A DNA stretch of 64,000 bases from the NCBI RefSeq assembly GCF_021352225.1, contig NZ_JAAUVI010000003.1, forward strand, positions 513,965 through 577,964, given 5' to 3'. Positions within the stretch are counted from its first letter, which is position 1; each line of letters starts with the position of its first letter. Position numbers and translations under genes: made by a program. This DNA is from Methylobacterium sp. C25. GTDB taxonomy: Bacteria > Pseudomonadota > Alphaproteobacteria > Rhizobiales > Beijerinckiaceae. Shown piece by piece: positions 9,552-19,230 of the stretch. The notes beneath the pieces were generated by a model, which saw nothing but the letters and a program-made list of their open reading frames with translations, had not been told where the DNA came from and ran no database searches.

Positions 9552-9968
9552 TCAGGCGCTGGTGCCCGGCGCCTTCTTCAAGTGGCAGCCGGTGATGCGC
9601 CACTGACCGTCCGCCTGCTTCTGGAGAAGGTAGAGGGCCATCCAGTCGACGCCCTCGTCGTCCTGCAACGTCACCGCCTGCGCAAGCTGATCGCCATCAG
9701 CGTCCTCGGTCTTGTCGAAGCTATAGCTGCGCGGGTGCAGGACCGGCTTGTAGCCCTGCTCGACCATGGCGATGAACGTCTCGGGCGACGAGAACATGCT
9801 CTGGATCTGCGGGGCGGCCTGGGCATAGGCGGTCGCCGGGTCGTTTTTCTTGAAGGCTTCGAGCTGCCGCTCGATGGTGGCGCGCGCCGCGCTCCGGTCT
9901 CCGTCGTCGACGGCCCAGGCGGCCGTGCCCACCATCACCAGTAAGAGACCACCAACGAGACTGCGCAT
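9552..9968 (-). CDS. DUF4864 exported protein (138 aa)
   Basis: A signal peptide (MRSLVGGLLLVMVGTAAWAV) precedes a cystatin/NTF2-like domain. Key features are the AATIERQLEAFKKND-type opening helix (here ARATIERQLEAF), AAPQIQSMFSSPETFIAMV, and a C-terminal sheet ending in QWRITGCHLKK, all typical of DUF4864. Location probably periplasmic; no biochemical role established. It lies between thrC and the SURF1 gene. Confidence 0.82.
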   Translation of the reverse strand: MRSLVGGLLLVMVGTAAWAVDDGDRSAARATIERQLEAFKKNDPATAYAQAAPQIQSMFSSPETFIAMVEQGYKPVLHPRSYSFDKTEDADGDQLAQAVTLQDDEGVDWMALYLLQKQADGQWRITGCHLKKAPGTSA

Positions 9969-10066
9969 CGTCGCTACCCTCCAAGGCCAGCCGATACAAA
10001 GGTATCGCGCCGCCTAAGAAGGACAAGCAGGGGTCATGCCGCAGGGTTGCCGCTGACCCTCCTCCG

Positions 10067-10825
10067 TCATTCCGCCGGATCGTACAGCCGTCGCCAGGCG
10101 AACACCGAAAATACGCCCACGAGGCACGCCGCGATGCCGAACCAGGTGAAGGCGTATTGCAGGTGGTTATTCGGGAGATCGACGCGGAGCTGCCCTCCCC
10201 GCGGCCAGCCACCGGGATTGGCCGTTGCGTCGACCTCGATCATGTAGGGCGGCACATCGCCGAGCCCCTTCGCTGCGGCGATGCCGGCGATGTCGCGGTT
10301 GAACCACTCGCCGCGGGCCGGATCGGGGGCTGGCACGAACATGGTGCGCGGCTCCGAGGCACGCAGGATCCCGATGACGGTGGTCTCGCCCGCGATCTGG
10401 CCGGCTTGTCGGTCCGCGGGGTTCTTCAGCTCGGTCGGGATGAAGCCACGATTGACCAGGATCGTCGGGCCATCGGAGCGGGCGAGGGGCGTGATCACGT
10501 AAAAACCCTGGAGGGCGCGGCCGGGCGAATCGCCGGGGGCAAGGCCGTGGACGAGGGTCTCCCTGTCGTTCTGAAAGGTGCCGCTAACACGGACTCGGCG
10601 AAATTCGTCGGCCTTCGGATCCCAGGCTCCGGGCGCGGGCAGCGCGCCCGGTGGATCCTCGTGCGAGCGCTCGATGATCCGGGCAATGAGCGCTTCTTTC
10701 TCGCCCTTGCGCTCGATCTGCCAGATGCCGAGCCCGATCAGGATCACGAGGCAAACGAGCGAGGCGAGGCCGGGAGCGATCAAGCCGCGCCAGCGGCGAT
10801 CCGGGGGTGAAGCCGAGGCACTCAC
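10067..10825 (-). CDS. SURF1 family cytochrome oxidase assembly protein
   Basis: 252 residues, start GTG 10825 overlapping the stop of the DUF983 gene as GTGA, indicating translational coupling. Two transmembrane helices bracket a large periplasmic domain: one near the N terminus (LASLVCLVILIGLGIWQIER) and one at the C terminus (YAFTWFGIAACLVGVFSVF). Family marks are GLGIWQ, RVSGTF and LVNRGFIP. SURF1 helps insert haem a into subunit I of aa3 oxidase; the neighbouring cta genes agree. The longer frame to 11083 is read-through of the upstream gene. Confidence 0.93.
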   Translation of the reverse strand: MSASASPPDRRWRGLIAPGLASLVCLVILIGLGIWQIERKGEKEALIARIIERSHEDPPGALPAPGAWDPKADEFRRVRVSGTFQNDRETLVHGLAPGDSPGRALQGFYVITPLARSDGPTILVNRGFIPTELKNPADRQAGQIAGETTVIGILRASEPRTMFVPAPDPARGEWFNRDIAGIAAAKGLGDVPPYMIEVDATANPGGWPRGGQLRVDLPNNHLQYAFTWFGIAACLVGVFSVFAWRRLYDPAE

Positions 10826-11193
10826 GACCGGAAACGTCCCTGCTCGGCCTTGTTGTGGTACTGTAGGGCGGCGAGCATCCCCTTGAGCGGACGCACCAGC
10901 GCCAGGCTCAGGCCGATCGAGAGCGATCCGGCGACGACGGCATGGACCCAGATCGGCGGCTCGAAGGTGATCTCCATCCAGAGCGCGAGGCCAACCACCA
11001 CGACGCCGACGATGGACATCACGAAGAAGGCCGGTCCGTCGGCCGAGTCGAAGGCCGAAAAATCCTGGCCGCAGACCTCGCAAGTCGGCCGGAAGCTCAG
11101 GAAGCCGTTGAACATGTGACCCTCGCCGCAGCGCGGGCAGCGGCCTCTGAGGCCTGTCGGGATCGGCGGTGGAGCGTTGCTCGATACGGGCAC
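10822..11193 (-). CDS. DUF983 membrane protein with zinc ribbon
   Basis: 123 residues, GTG start with AAGAAGG eight bases upstream. A four-Cys ribbon (C19, C22, C38, C41; CPRCGEGH then CEVCGQDF) precedes two hydrophobic segments (ADGPAFFVMSIVGVVVVGLAL and VHAVVAGSLSIGLSLALV). DUF983 genes accompany cytochrome oxidase operons in alphaproteobacteria; here it is coupled to SURF1. Probably an assembly or quality-control factor, but the function is unproven. Confidence 0.88.
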   Translation of the reverse strand: MPVSSNAPPPIPTGLRGRCPRCGEGHMFNGFLSFRPTCEVCGQDFSAFDSADGPAFFVMSIVGVVVVGLALWMEITFEPPIWVHAVVAGSLSIGLSLALVRPLKGMLAALQYHNKAEQGRFRS

Positions 11194-11250
11194 GGAGGGG
11201 ACCTTCTTCGGCTCGCCCCTGATATGGGCAACGCCCCGCCTTCGGGCATG

Positions 11251-11275
11251 AAAAAGGGCGGCTCGCGCCGCCCTT
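11251..11275 (-). terminator. Intrinsic terminator of ctaE
   Basis: Read on the minus strand, the stem AAGGGCGGC/GCCGCCCTT with four-base loop is followed by a run of five T (11255-11251). It separates ctaE from the DUF983-SURF1 pair, which therefore probably has its own promoter or depends on read-through. Confidence 0.85.
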
Positions 11276-11320
11276 CAGGGTTGTCCGCCGCGCAAGGCGG
11301 GGACGGGTCTGCGCGACGCC

Positions 11321-12184
11321 TCAGCCGTGAGCGGCAGCGTGGCCGAAGCCGGAACCCCACACGTAGATGGCGGCGAAGAGGAACAGCCACACCACATCGA
11401 CGAAGTGCCAGTACCAAGCGGCGAACTCGAAGCCGAGGTGCTGCTTGACGGTGAAGTCGCCGGCATAGGCGCGCATCAGGCAGATCGCGAGGAAGATCGT
11501 ACCGATGATGACGTGAGCGCCATGGAAGCCCGTCGCCATGAAGAAGGTCGACGAGTAGATGCTGCCCGAGAAGCCGAAATGCGCGTGGCTGTACTCATAG
11601 GCCTGGCACGCGGTAAACAGCACGCCGAGGATGATGGTCAACCAGAGGCCGTATTTGAGGCCCTTGCGATCGTCATGCAGCAGAGCGTGGTGCGCCCAGG
11701 TGATTGTGGTGCCCGAGGTCAGCAGGATCAGGGTGTTGAGCAGCGGCAGGTGCCAGGGGTCGAAGGCTTCGATGCCCTTCGGCGGCCAGGTGCCACCCGT
11801 GAACTCGACGCGCTGCGTCTGGATCGGGTCGGCCGTGTAGAGCGCGGCCTCGAAATAGGCCCAGAACCACGCGACGAAGAACATCACCTCGGAGGCGATG
11901 AACATCATCATGCCGTAGCGGTGATGGAGCTGGACGACGCGGGTGTGATCGCCCGTATTGGCCTCGTGCGCGACGTCCTTCCACCAGGAGAGCATGGTGT
12001 AGAGGATGCCGAGGAAGCCGGCGCCGAACATGTACGGGCCGACCGCGAGGCCGCCGAGCGTCAGGCTCTTCATCCAAAAGACCGCGCCGGTCGTGGTGAT
12101 GAAGCCGGAGAAGGCACCGATCAGCGGCCACGGGCTCGGATTGAGGATGTGGTAGTCGTGATTCTTGGCGTGCGCCTCGGCCAT
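11321..12184 (-). CDS. ctaE: Cytochrome c oxidase subunit III
   Basis: 287 residues with seven predicted transmembrane helices, in the inner membrane. Family marks: [15 protein letters not shown] at the N terminus, the loop [35 protein letters not shown] with the conserved Glu, and the C-terminal [18 protein letters not shown]. It is a core subunit of the aa3-type oxidase, last gene before a strong terminator. Confidence 0.97.
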   Translation of the reverse strand: MAEAHAKNHDYHILNPSPWPLIGAFSGFITTTGAVFWMKSLTLGGLAVGPYMFGAGFLGILYTMLSWWKDVAHEANTGDHTRVVQLHHRYGMMMFIASEVMFFVAWFWAYFEAALYTADPIQTQRVEFTGGTWPPKGIEAFDPWHLPLLNTLILLTSGTTITWAHHALLHDDRKGLKYGLWLTIILGVLFTACQAYEYSHAHFGFSGSIYSSTFFMATGFHGAHVIIGTIFLAICLMRAYAGDFTVKQHLGFEFAAWYWHFVDVVWLFLFAAIYVWGSGFGHAAAHG

Positions 12185-12342
12185 CGAAAAGCTCTCCTCT
12201 CCCCGGCCTTCGCCGCCACCGGCTGGCCCCGTTTCACCTTGTCGACGATCGGCTTAGCACCGGCCTTCGAACTTGAAGCTCTATCTTGGGCCTCGGCCCA
12301 TTGTCACGCTTGCGCGTGGAAGAAAGTCGTCCGCGTCCCCGC

Positions 12343-12933
12343 TCAGCCGCCCTTCTTGCCGTCGGCCGCCGCCACGGGCGTGCCGTTGCGGGAAGGGAAA
12401 TAGGTGTAGGACAGGGTCATCTCGCCGAGATCGCCGATATCGGGATCCTTCCGAAGACCCTGGTCGACGTAGAAGACCAGCGGATAATCGGCACTCTCAC
12501 CCGGCTGCAGCGTGTGCTCGCTGAAGCAGAAGCACTCGACCTTCACGAAATAGCTGCCCATCAGCCCGGGCTGCACGTTGAAGGCCGCGATCCCCGTCGC
12601 GGGCTTCGAGCCCGTGTTGGTCACCTTGAAGAACACGGTCTTGGTTTCGCCCGGCACGGCGTCGACGCTCGTCACCTCGGGCTGGAAGCGCCAGGTGAGG
12701 GTCGGGGCAACATTGGTGTCGAAGTGGACCCGCAGGGGCTTGGAGGTCGCATCCGCAGAGGCAGTCGGCGCGGCGCCTGTCCGCGGCGTGCCGTCATAGC
12801 CCGTCGCCTTGCAGAACATGTTGTAGAGCGGCACCGAGGCGAAGGCGAGCCCGGTCATCCCTGCGACCACACCGGCACAGGCGAGCGCCGTCCAGCGCGC
12901 TCCATTCTGCGGAGGCCGGCCCGTGGCGCTCAC
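12343..12933 (-). CDS. ctaG: Cytochrome c oxidase assembly protein Cox11/CtaG
   Basis: Delivers copper to the CuB site of subunit I. One N-terminal transmembrane helix (ALACAGVVAGMTGLAFASVP) ends in VPLYNMFCKATGYDGT, followed by a periplasmic domain with the copper-binding pair CFCF in KVECFCFSEHTL and the conserved tail FYVDQGLRKDPD...LSYTYF. The GTG start at 12933 overlaps the upstream small gene's TGA as GTGA. Confidence 0.96.
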   Translation of the reverse strand: MSATGRPPQNGARWTALACAGVVAGMTGLAFASVPLYNMFCKATGYDGTPRTGAAPTASADATSKPLRVHFDTNVAPTLTWRFQPEVTSVDAVPGETKTVFFKVTNTGSKPATGIAAFNVQPGLMGSYFVKVECFCFSEHTLQPGESADYPLVFYVDQGLRKDPDIGDLGEMTLSYTYFPSRNGTPVAAADGKKGG

Positions 12934-13094
12934 AGCGGGCGCTCCAGGATCTGGGGGCCGAGCTTGGCGATCGTCAGCACGAAGAACAGGATCACCAGGG
13001 CGCCGAGCGTCAGCGCGATGGCGACGGAGCGCTTGCGGCGCGCCTTCTCCTCTTCGGGCGTCAGCGCTCTGACCTGAAACTTCGGTTCCATCAT
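12930..13094 (-). CDS. CoxF-like single-helix protein (54 aa)
   Basis: Read directly from the sequence: ATG 13094, stop TGA 12932-12930. A charged N-terminal segment (LTPEEEKARRKR) is followed by one transmembrane helix (AIALTLGALVILFFVLTIAK) and a short tail. A small membrane protein between cyoE/ctaB and cox11 is standard in alphaproteobacterial oxidase operons (coxF). Its stop overlaps the ctaG start by GTGA, which argues for translation. Likely an oxidase assembly or accessory subunit. Confidence 0.85.
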   Translation of the reverse strand: MMEPKFQVRALTPEEEKARRKRSVAIALTLGALVILFFVLTIAKLGPQILERPL

Positions 13095-13100
13095 GGCGCG

Positions 13101-14057
13101 TCAGGCGATGACGGCGCGGAACAGGCCGAAGCCGTGTTCCACCAGAAGCCCCGCGAAGAGCAGGAGCAGGTACAGGATCGAGAAGCCAAACAGGCCCATT
13201 GCTGCCCGACGCTCGGCCTCGCCCTCGCGCAGGCGGAAGACCTGCATGGCGCCCGCGAGCATGCCGAGGCCGCCGAAAGCCGCGATCACCGCATAGAGCC
13301 AGCCGCCGAAGCCCATGGCGACGGGGACGAGGCCGAGCGGGGCGAGCAGCAGCGTGTACCAGACGATCTGGCGGCGGGTGGAGTCAGGACCGGCCACGTT
13401 CGGCATCATCGGGATGCCGGCCTTGGCGTAGTCGCCGCTCTTCACGAGCGCCAGCGCCCAGAAATGCGGCGGCGTCCAGATGAAGATGATCAGAAACAGG
13501 ACAACGGAGTCGAGGCTGACATGGCCCGTCACCGCGGCCTGCCCGACGATAGGCGGGAGTGCTCCGGCAGCGCCGCCGATGACGATGTTCTGAGCGGTCG
13601 CCCGCTTCAGCCACATCGAATAGACGACGGCGTAGAACACGATGGTGAAAGCGAGAAGCCCTGCGGCGAGCCAGTTCGAGGCGAGGCCGAGGATCAGCAC
13701 AGAACCGACCGAGAGGACCATCCCGAAGGCGAGCGCCTCGTTCGGCAGAATGCGGCCGTCGGGGATCGGACGCTTGGCGGTGCGCGTCATCAGCGCGTCG
13801 ATGTCGGCATCCCACCACATGTTGAGACAGCCCGACGCGCCAGCGCCCACGGCGATCATCAGCAGCGAGATGGCGGCGATGATCGGGCTGACCTGCGGGT
13901 GCGAGATCACCATGCCGACCAGCGCGGTGAAGATGACGAGCACCATCACCCGCGGCTTCAGCAGGGCGAAGAAGTCCGAGACCTCACCGCCGGCCGCGCT
14001 GGCGGTCGGATTGAAGGCTTGCGCCTCGCCGGAGAGGCTGTTCGACAGGCTCGACAT
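13101..14057 (-). CDS. ctaB: Protohaem IX farnesyltransferase (haem O synthase)
   Basis: UbiA-superfamily membrane prenyltransferase, 318 residues from ATG 14057. Motifs: [19 protein letters not shown], the first Asp-rich motif [21 protein letters not shown], the second loop [20 protein letters not shown], and [11 protein letters not shown]. Makes haem O, the precursor of haem A for the oxidase. No strong ribosome-binding site is visible. The frame open to 14528 overlaps ctaD and is not coding. A hairpin separates it from ctaD. Confidence 0.95.
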   Translation of the reverse strand: MSSLSNSLSGEAQAFNPTASAAGGEVSDFFALLKPRVMVLVIFTALVGMVISHPQVSPIIAAISLLMIAVGAGASGCLNMWWDADIDALMTRTAKRPIPDGRILPNEALAFGMVLSVGSVLILGLASNWLAAGLLAFTIVFYAVVYSMWLKRATAQNIVIGGAAGALPPIVGQAAVTGHVSLDSVVLFLIIFIWTPPHFWALALVKSGDYAKAGIPMMPNVAGPDSTRRQIVWYTLLLAPLGLVPVAMGFGGWLYAVIAAFGGLGMLAGAMQVFRLREGEAERRAAMGLFGFSILYLLLLFAGLLVEHGFGLFRAVIA

Positions 14058-14176
14058 GAAAACCGCGTTTCGGATCGGTTGAACCAAAGTCCTTTCAGGC
14101 TCGCGCGGCCCTCGGGGGCCGAACCGCCCTTTCCGGGATGCCGTCGCCGCGAGGGCCTGGGGCATCCGGGAAAGAG

Positions 14177-14200
14177 CGAGGACCGCCGCAGCGGTCCTCG
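14177..14200 (-). terminator. Hairpin between ctaD and ctaB, possible partial terminator
   Basis: A perfect 10-bp stem (CGAGGACCGC/GCGGTCCTCG) with loop CGCA lies in the 169-base gap. On the minus strand it is followed by CTCTTTCCC, a weak T-tract. It could attenuate transcription so that subunits I/II exceed the assembly factors, or protect a processed 3' end. Confidence 0.6.
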
Positions 14201-14226
14201 CGATGTTTCGTCGTCGTCTGAGCGGC

Positions 14227-15852
14227 TTAGTGGGCCGGCTCGTCGACGATCTGCGGAAGCGTCTCGTACTGGTGGAAGGGAGGCGGCGACGACAGGGTCC
14301 ATTCCAGCGTCGTGGCGCCCTCGCCCCACGGATTGTCGGCAGCGCGAGTCTTCGAACGGAAGGCCAGGATGATGCCGATGAAGAACACCACCATGCCGAG
14401 CGCGAAGATGTGGCCGCCCCAGGTCGCGACCTTGTGCCAGGGCGCGAAGGCTTCCGGATAGTCCGCGTAGCGGCGCGGCATGCCGGCGAGGCCGAGGAAG
14501 TGCATCGGGAAGAACAGGACGTTCGCACCGATGAAGGCCAGCCAGAAGTGCAGCTTACCGGCCCATTCCGGGATGACGTGGCCGGTCATCTTCGGGAACC
14601 AGTAGTAGACACCGGCGAAGATGATGAACACGGCGCCGAGCGAGAGCACGTAGTGGAAGTGCGCGACGACGTAGTAGGTGTCGTGCAGGTACTTATCGAC
14701 TGCCGAGTTCGCGAGCACGACGCCGGTGACGCCGCCGACCGTGAACAGGAAGATGAAGCCGACTGCCCAGTGCATCGCAGCGGTGAAGCGGATCGAACCG
14801 CCCCACATCGTCGCGATCCAGGAGAAGATCTTCACGCCAGTCGGGACCGCGATCACCATCGTGGCGAACACGAAGTAGGACTGCGTCTGGAGCGACAGGC
14901 CGACCGTGTACATGTGGTGCGCCCACACAACGAAGCCGACGACGCCGATCGCGACCATGGCATAGGCCATCGCGAGGTAGCCGAAGACCGGCTTCTTCGA
15001 GAAGGTCGCGATGATGTGCGAGACGATGCCGAAGGCCGGCAGGATCATCACGTACACCTCGGGGTGACCGAAGAACCAGAACAGGTGCTGGTAGAGAACC
15101 GGGTCACCACCGCCCTCGGGCGCGAAGAAGGTCGTGCCGAAGTTGCGGTCCGTGAGCAGCATGGTGATCGCGCCGGCGAGCACCGGGAGCGAGAGCAGCA
15201 GCAGGAAGGCGGTGACCAGCTCGGCCCAAGCGAAGAGCGGCATCTTGTGCAGCGTCATGCCCGGGGCGCGCATGTTCAGGATCGTGGTGATGAAGTTGAT
15301 CGCGCCGAGGATCGAGCCGGCACCGGCGAGGTGCAGCGAGAAGATCGCAAAATCGACGGCCGGACCAGGATGGCCAGCAGATGACAGCGGCGGATAGACG
15401 GTCCAGCCCGTACCCGCGCCGGCGGCGCCGGGTGCGCCCTCGACGAAGAGCGAGCAGACCAGGCTGCAGAAGCCTGCGACGGTCAGCCAGAACGAGATGT
15501 TGTTCATGCGCGGGAACGCCATGTCCGGCGCGCCAATCATCAAGGGCACGAACCAGTTGCCGAAGCCGCCGATCAGTGCCGGCATCACCATGAAGAACAC
15601 CATGATGAGGCCGTGACCCGTGACGAACACGTTATAGGTCTGCGGATTGGTGAAATACTGGAGCCCCGGCTCCTCCATCTCCATGCGGATGCCGAAGGAA
15701 AGGAACGCGCCTACGCAGCCCGCGAAGAACGCGAACAGCAGGTAGAGCGTGCCGATGTCCTTGTGGTTGGTCGACAGGAACCAACGGGCGAAGAAGGACG
15801 GCTTGTGATCGTCGTGGGCATCATGCCCGGCATGTGCTGCGGCGGTTGCCAT
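14227..15852 (-). CDS. ctaD: Cytochrome c oxidase subunit I (aa3 type)
   Basis: 541 residues, about twelve transmembrane helices, carrying haem a and the haem a3-CuB centre that reduces O2. Seen: [20 protein letters not shown]; haem a His in [20 protein letters not shown]; CuB/crosslink motif [19 protein letters not shown] pair [11 protein letters not shown]; and haem ligands in [16 protein letters not shown]. Conserved C-terminal segment [12 protein letters not shown]. It follows ctaC by 78 bases. Confidence 0.98.
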   Translation of the reverse strand: MATAAAHAGHDAHDDHKPSFFARWFLSTNHKDIGTLYLLFAFFAGCVGAFLSFGIRMEMEEPGLQYFTNPQTYNVFVTGHGLIMVFFMVMPALIGGFGNWFVPLMIGAPDMAFPRMNNISFWLTVAGFCSLVCSLFVEGAPGAAGAGTGWTVYPPLSSAGHPGPAVDFAIFSLHLAGAGSILGAINFITTILNMRAPGMTLHKMPLFAWAELVTAFLLLLSLPVLAGAITMLLTDRNFGTTFFAPEGGGDPVLYQHLFWFFGHPEVYVMILPAFGIVSHIIATFSKKPVFGYLAMAYAMVAIGVVGFVVWAHHMYTVGLSLQTQSYFVFATMVIAVPTGVKIFSWIATMWGGSIRFTAAMHWAVGFIFLFTVGGVTGVVLANSAVDKYLHDTYYVVAHFHYVLSLGAVFIIFAGVYYWFPKMTGHVIPEWAGKLHFWLAFIGANVLFFPMHFLGLAGMPRRYADYPEAFAPWHKVATWGGHIFALGMVVFFIGIILAFRSKTRAADNPWGEGATTLEWTLSSPPPFHQYETLPQIVDEPAH

Positions 15853-15930
15853 CGGGTCTGACCTTAAATCGGGTATCGTATGATCAGGCGAATGGGATCG
15901 GGCGGATGGCCGCCCGTCCCGCGTGCGTCC

Positions 15931-16767
15931 TTACTTGGCCGAAGCGAGCCGTGAGCCACCGTCGATCGCGGCGTACTTGGTCTTCGCTTCCTTGAGCCAG
16001 GCCGCATAGGCCTCATCGCTGACCACCTTCACGACGATCGGCATGTAGGCGTGGCGCATGCCACAGAGCTCCGAGCACTGGCCGTGATAGGTGCCCTCGC
16101 GCTCGGCCTTGAACCATGTCTCGTTGAGGCGGCCAGGGATCGCGTCGATCTTGCCGCCGAAGGAGGGCATCGCCCAGGAATGGATCACGTCGGTCGAGGT
16201 CACCTGGACCCTCACGACCTTGTTCACCGGGACGACCATCTCGTTGTCGGTCTGGAGGAGCTTGGGCTCCTTATCCTCGTCGATATTGGCGTCGAAGGTG
16301 AAGCCGCCATCCTCGCCGACCTTCGGGTACTCGTAGGTCCAGTACCAGGCATGGCCGGTGACCTTCACGGTCACGTCCGAATTCGGCACGATCAGCTGAG
16401 TGCGCAGCATGCGGAACGAGGGAATGGCGACGGCGACGAGGATCAGGACCGGGATGATGGTCCAGGCAATCTCGATCGCGGTGTTGTGCGTCGTGCGGGA
16501 AGGCGTCGGGTTGGCCTTCTCGTTGAAGCGGACGATGCAGTAGATCAGCAGCCCCAGCACGAAGACCGAGATCACGGCGGCCAGCACGTGGAGCCAGCCC
16601 TCGAACGAGGCGAGCTGGGCGGCTTCGGCCGTCACCGGCGTCTGGCGATCCATCTGCCACGGCACCGGCACGCCGGGCTCCGCGAAGGCAGAGGTGGTGG
16701 TGACGAGCAGGGCGCCGAGCGCGGCGAATCCCCATTTAGACCGATGTTTCGCCTGCGCCGTCCGCAT
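15931..16767 (-). CDS. ctaC: Cytochrome c oxidase subunit II
   Basis: 278 residues: signal peptide (to about ALLVTTTSAFA), two transmembrane helices and a periplasmic cupredoxin domain with the CuA site. Ligands are in DVIHSWAMPSFGGKIDA and QCSELCGMRHAYMP (two Cys, Glu, His, Met). The aromatic electron-entry segment GHAWYWTYEYP is intact. First gene of the oxidase cluster, so the main promoter should lie in 16768-16900. Confidence 0.97.
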   Translation of the reverse strand: MRTAQAKHRSKWGFAALGALLVTTTSAFAEPGVPVPWQMDRQTPVTAEAAQLASFEGWLHVLAAVISVFVLGLLIYCIVRFNEKANPTPSRTTHNTAIEIAWTIIPVLILVAVAIPSFRMLRTQLIVPNSDVTVKVTGHAWYWTYEYPKVGEDGGFTFDANIDEDKEPKLLQTDNEMVVPVNKVVRVQVTSTDVIHSWAMPSFGGKIDAIPGRLNETWFKAEREGTYHGQCSELCGMRHAYMPIVVKVVSDEAYAAWLKEAKTKYAAIDGGSRLASAK

Positions 16768-17051
16768 GTGCCTTCCCTGGCTCCCCGTTATTCTCTTGAT
16801 TTCGCGACCGCCCGTTCGCAGATAGCGACTGTGCAGTGCGAGGTCCTGTCACGCGGGGAGAGCCCAAGGCGAGGCTATCACTGCGAGATCGTCGGACCGC
16901 GACGTAGAACCATACTGATCACAATCACGCAACCGCCAAGAGTGCCGCACGGCCAAGTTCCGCGCATGACTTAAGGCGAACGCTGCATGCCGCCCCAACA
17001 CTCGTTAGTATTTTGTTGGGTTTTGCGCTCTGGGATGCGAGCCTGACGCCG

Positions 17052-17912
17052 ATGGCAACGACCGAATTGGCCGCCCCCGATTCCGAAGGCTGCGACACAA
17101 CGTTGCCGGGTACCAGCCTGTGCGTGTCGGTGCTCGTTGTCGCCTATGACGATCCCGAGCCGCGCGCGGACAGCCGGCCGCTCGCGGTCGAGATGCCGGT
17201 CAACATCGTCTATGGCAGCGTGCCCTACGCGGTGATGATGACGAGCCCGGCGGATCTCGAGGATTTCGCCTACGGTTTCAGCCTGACCGAGGGCATCGTC
17301 GAGGCTGCGGACGAGATCCGCTCGGCCCTCGTCGAGCAGGGTGACGGCGGCTTGCGGCTCCTCGTCGATCTCGCGCCGGGACGTCTGCGCGAACACCTCG
17401 CCCGCAAGCGCGCGATCAGCGGCCGGACCGGCTGCGGCGTCTGCGGCATCGACGACCTCGCCGCCCTGCCCCTTGCCTCACCACGCAGTGGCAAGGGCCC
17501 GGATGTCGCGATCTCGGCCATCAAGACGGCGCTCGACGGGCTTCACGAGAAACAGAGGCTCAACCGCGAGACGCGCGCGGTTCATGCCGCAGCCTGGGCG
17601 CGGCTCGACGGGAGCGTCTTTGCGGTCCGCGAGGATGTCGGTCGCCACAATGCCCTCGACAAGCTGATCGGGGCGCTGATGCGGGCAGGCGAGGATCCGG
17701 ACCAGGGCTTCCTCATCATCACGAGCCGCTGCTCGTTCGAGATGGCCGAGAAGGCGGCGACCTTCGGCGCCTCCGTCATCGTGGCAATCTCGGCGCCGAC
17801 TTCGCTGGCGATCGAGCGAGCCCGGCGCCACGACCTGACGCTCTGCGCCATAGCCCGCTCCGACACGTTGACGGTTTTTTCCGGCCGCGAGCGGCTGCTG
17901 CTCGGGGCATAG
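17052..17912 (+). CDS. fdhD: Formate dehydrogenase accessory sulfurtransferase FdhD
   Basis: Transfers sulfur from IscS-type desulfurase to the molybdenum cofactor of formate dehydrogenase. 286 residues from ATG 17052; the frame open to 17013 lacks a better start. The catalytic CxxC is C128/C131 in GRTGCGVCGIDDL. Also seen: MPVNIVYGSVPYAVMM, DFAYGFSLTEGIV, and the conserved REDVGRHNALDKLIG and SRCSFEMAEKAA. Relevant to the window because oxalate decarboxylation produces formate. Confidence 0.96.
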   Translation: MATTELAAPDSEGCDTTLPGTSLCVSVLVVAYDDPEPRADSRPLAVEMPVNIVYGSVPYAVMMTSPADLEDFAYGFSLTEGIVEAADEIRSALVEQGDGGLRLLVDLAPGRLREHLARKRAISGRTGCGVCGIDDLAALPLASPRSGKGPDVAISAIKTALDGLHEKQRLNRETRAVHAAAWARLDGSVFAVREDVGRHNALDKLIGALMRAGEDPDQGFLIITSRCSFEMAEKAATFGASVIVAISAPTSLAIERARRHDLTLCAIARSDTLTVFSGRERLLLGA

Positions 17913-17925
17913 GCCAGACATCTTT

Positions 17926-17965
17926 CCGGCATTCCCGGACGCCGACGGCGAACCCGGAATGCCGG
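17926..17965. terminator. Bidirectional hairpin after fdhD
   Basis: CCGGCATTCC (17926-17935) and GGAATGCCGG (17956-17965) form a perfect 10-bp stem between the convergent fdhD and the exported-protein gene. No long T-run, so the bidirectional terminator role is inferred from position. Confidence 0.6.
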
Positions 17966-17985
17966 CGCTGGAACCGGGAGTTCCG

Positions 17986-19230
17986 TCAGTTGGCCGCTGG
18001 CGGTGGCGTGTCGCCGCTCGGTGCAGGGCTGGCACCCGGCACCGTCGACGTCCCACCGATGATGCGGACCTTGCGCTTGGCATCGCCGCTCGGCGGGTCC
18101 TGCCACTGCTGATTCGCGGCTTCCTTGGCCTCCGGTTTCGGAGCCTCGGCGGCGGAGGGCACAGCCGTCGACTTGGCTTCGGAAGGCTTGGCTTCGGTCG
18201 AGCCTCCCTCGGCCGCTGGCTTGTCGACGACCTGCGGCACGGCGGGGGCCTCGGGAGGCTTCTCCGCTGCCTGGGCCGGTGCCGGAACCTCGGCTGGCTT
18301 CTCGGAAACCGGGGGCGCAGCCAGTTTCTCCGCGGGAGCAGGCTCGGCCGGCTTCTCGGCTGCCTTCTCCTCGTGCACAGGCAGCTTCGCGGCCGGCAGC
18401 AGCGGCGCGGCTTCGCCCTTCGGCAGGCCGACATCAGCCTTGGCCGGATCGGGCGCATTGGCGACGTCGGGTACCTTCGCGGGCTCGGGCGTTGCGGCGG
18501 TATTCGGGGCGGCCTGCTCGGTCGGCGCCACCGGCGGGACCGGCGCCTCCGGAGCCACGCGCGGCGCGGCGGGCTTTGCCGGCGGGGTGAGCTTAGCGGT
18601 TTTGCGCTGTGCAGCCTTTTCGGCCTTCCGAGCATCCGATTTGGCGCTCGGGCGGCCATCGGGATTCACGCCGAAGGTGTCGGGATTACCGGCTCCAGGT
18701 CGCGCGGCGAGCCTCGGAGCCCGCTCGACCTCGGTGTGCAATGACGGGCGTGGCAGCGGGATGTCCCCCGGCGGCAGCATCGCGTCGGGATCGCGGGAAC
18801 GGTGGCGTGCGGCAACATCGTCCTCGGTCCAGCCATAGCCAGGGGCAGCCCGTGCTACCCGGTTCGGCGGTGCATCGAGGCGCTGGCGACCGAAGATCGC
18901 GCCGTCCCCGGCATCGACATAGAGCCGGACGCGGTTGCCGGCCGGATTCGTCGCATCGACGACATAGGCGCGTCCGTCGAACCGGGGCCGGCCGATTTCG
19001 CTGAAGCCGCGATCCTGCAGCCGGTAGACGACGGCGCGTGGCGGAATTGGGGCCATCTCGTCCTCGTAGACCGGCGCCCGGTAGGTCCCGACATAGCCGT
19101 AGGCGTACTGGGCGGAGGCCTCGCGTGCGCCCAGGAGCGACAGGACGGTCGCTCCGAGCATCGCGGCGCGAAGGACACGGGTGTGGCGGGAAATCGTGCG
19201 GAACGTCCGCGTACGGCGCATGGATGCCAT
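17986..19230 (-). CDS. Exported Ala/Pro/Glu/Lys-rich protein
   Basis: 414 residues from ATG 19230, with AGAGAAG upstream. A signal peptide (MASMRRTRTF... to GAREASA) precedes a folded N-terminal part with VVYRLQDRGFSEIGRPRFDG and VVDATNPAGNRVRLYVDAG, resembling PepSY-like or peptidase-propeptide sheets. From about residue 190 it becomes a low-complexity stretch of PAEKPAEP/AAEKPPEAP type, ending in GGTSTVPGASPAPSGD. Presumably periplasmic or wall-associated. The upstream extension of the frame to 19911 has no signal and is noncoding. Confidence 0.8.
   Translation of the reverse strand: MASMRRTRTFRTISRHTRVLRAAMLGATVLSLLGAREASAQYAYGYVGTYRAPVYEDEMAPIPPRAVVYRLQDRGFSEIGRPRFDGRAYVVDATNPAGNRVRLYVDAGDGAIFGRQRLDAPPNRVARAAPGYGWTEDDVAARHRSRDPDAMLPPGDIPLPRPSLHTEVERAPRLAARPGAGNPDTFGVNPDGRPSAKSDARKAEKAAQRKTAKLTPPAKPAAPRVAPEAPVPPVAPTEQAAPNTAATPEPAKVPDVANAPDPAKADVGLPKGEAAPLLPAAKLPVHEEKAAEKPAEPAPAEKLAAPPVSEKPAEVPAPAQAAEKPPEAPAVPQVVDKPAAEGGSTEAKPSEAKSTAVPSAAEAPKPEAKEAANQQWQDPPSGDAKRKVRIIGGTSTVPGASPAPSGDTPPPAAN

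Noticed and set aside
14203..15384. Long plus-strand ORF opposite ctaD
   Set aside because: His/Asp/Arg-rich shadow; ctaD is complete on the other strand.
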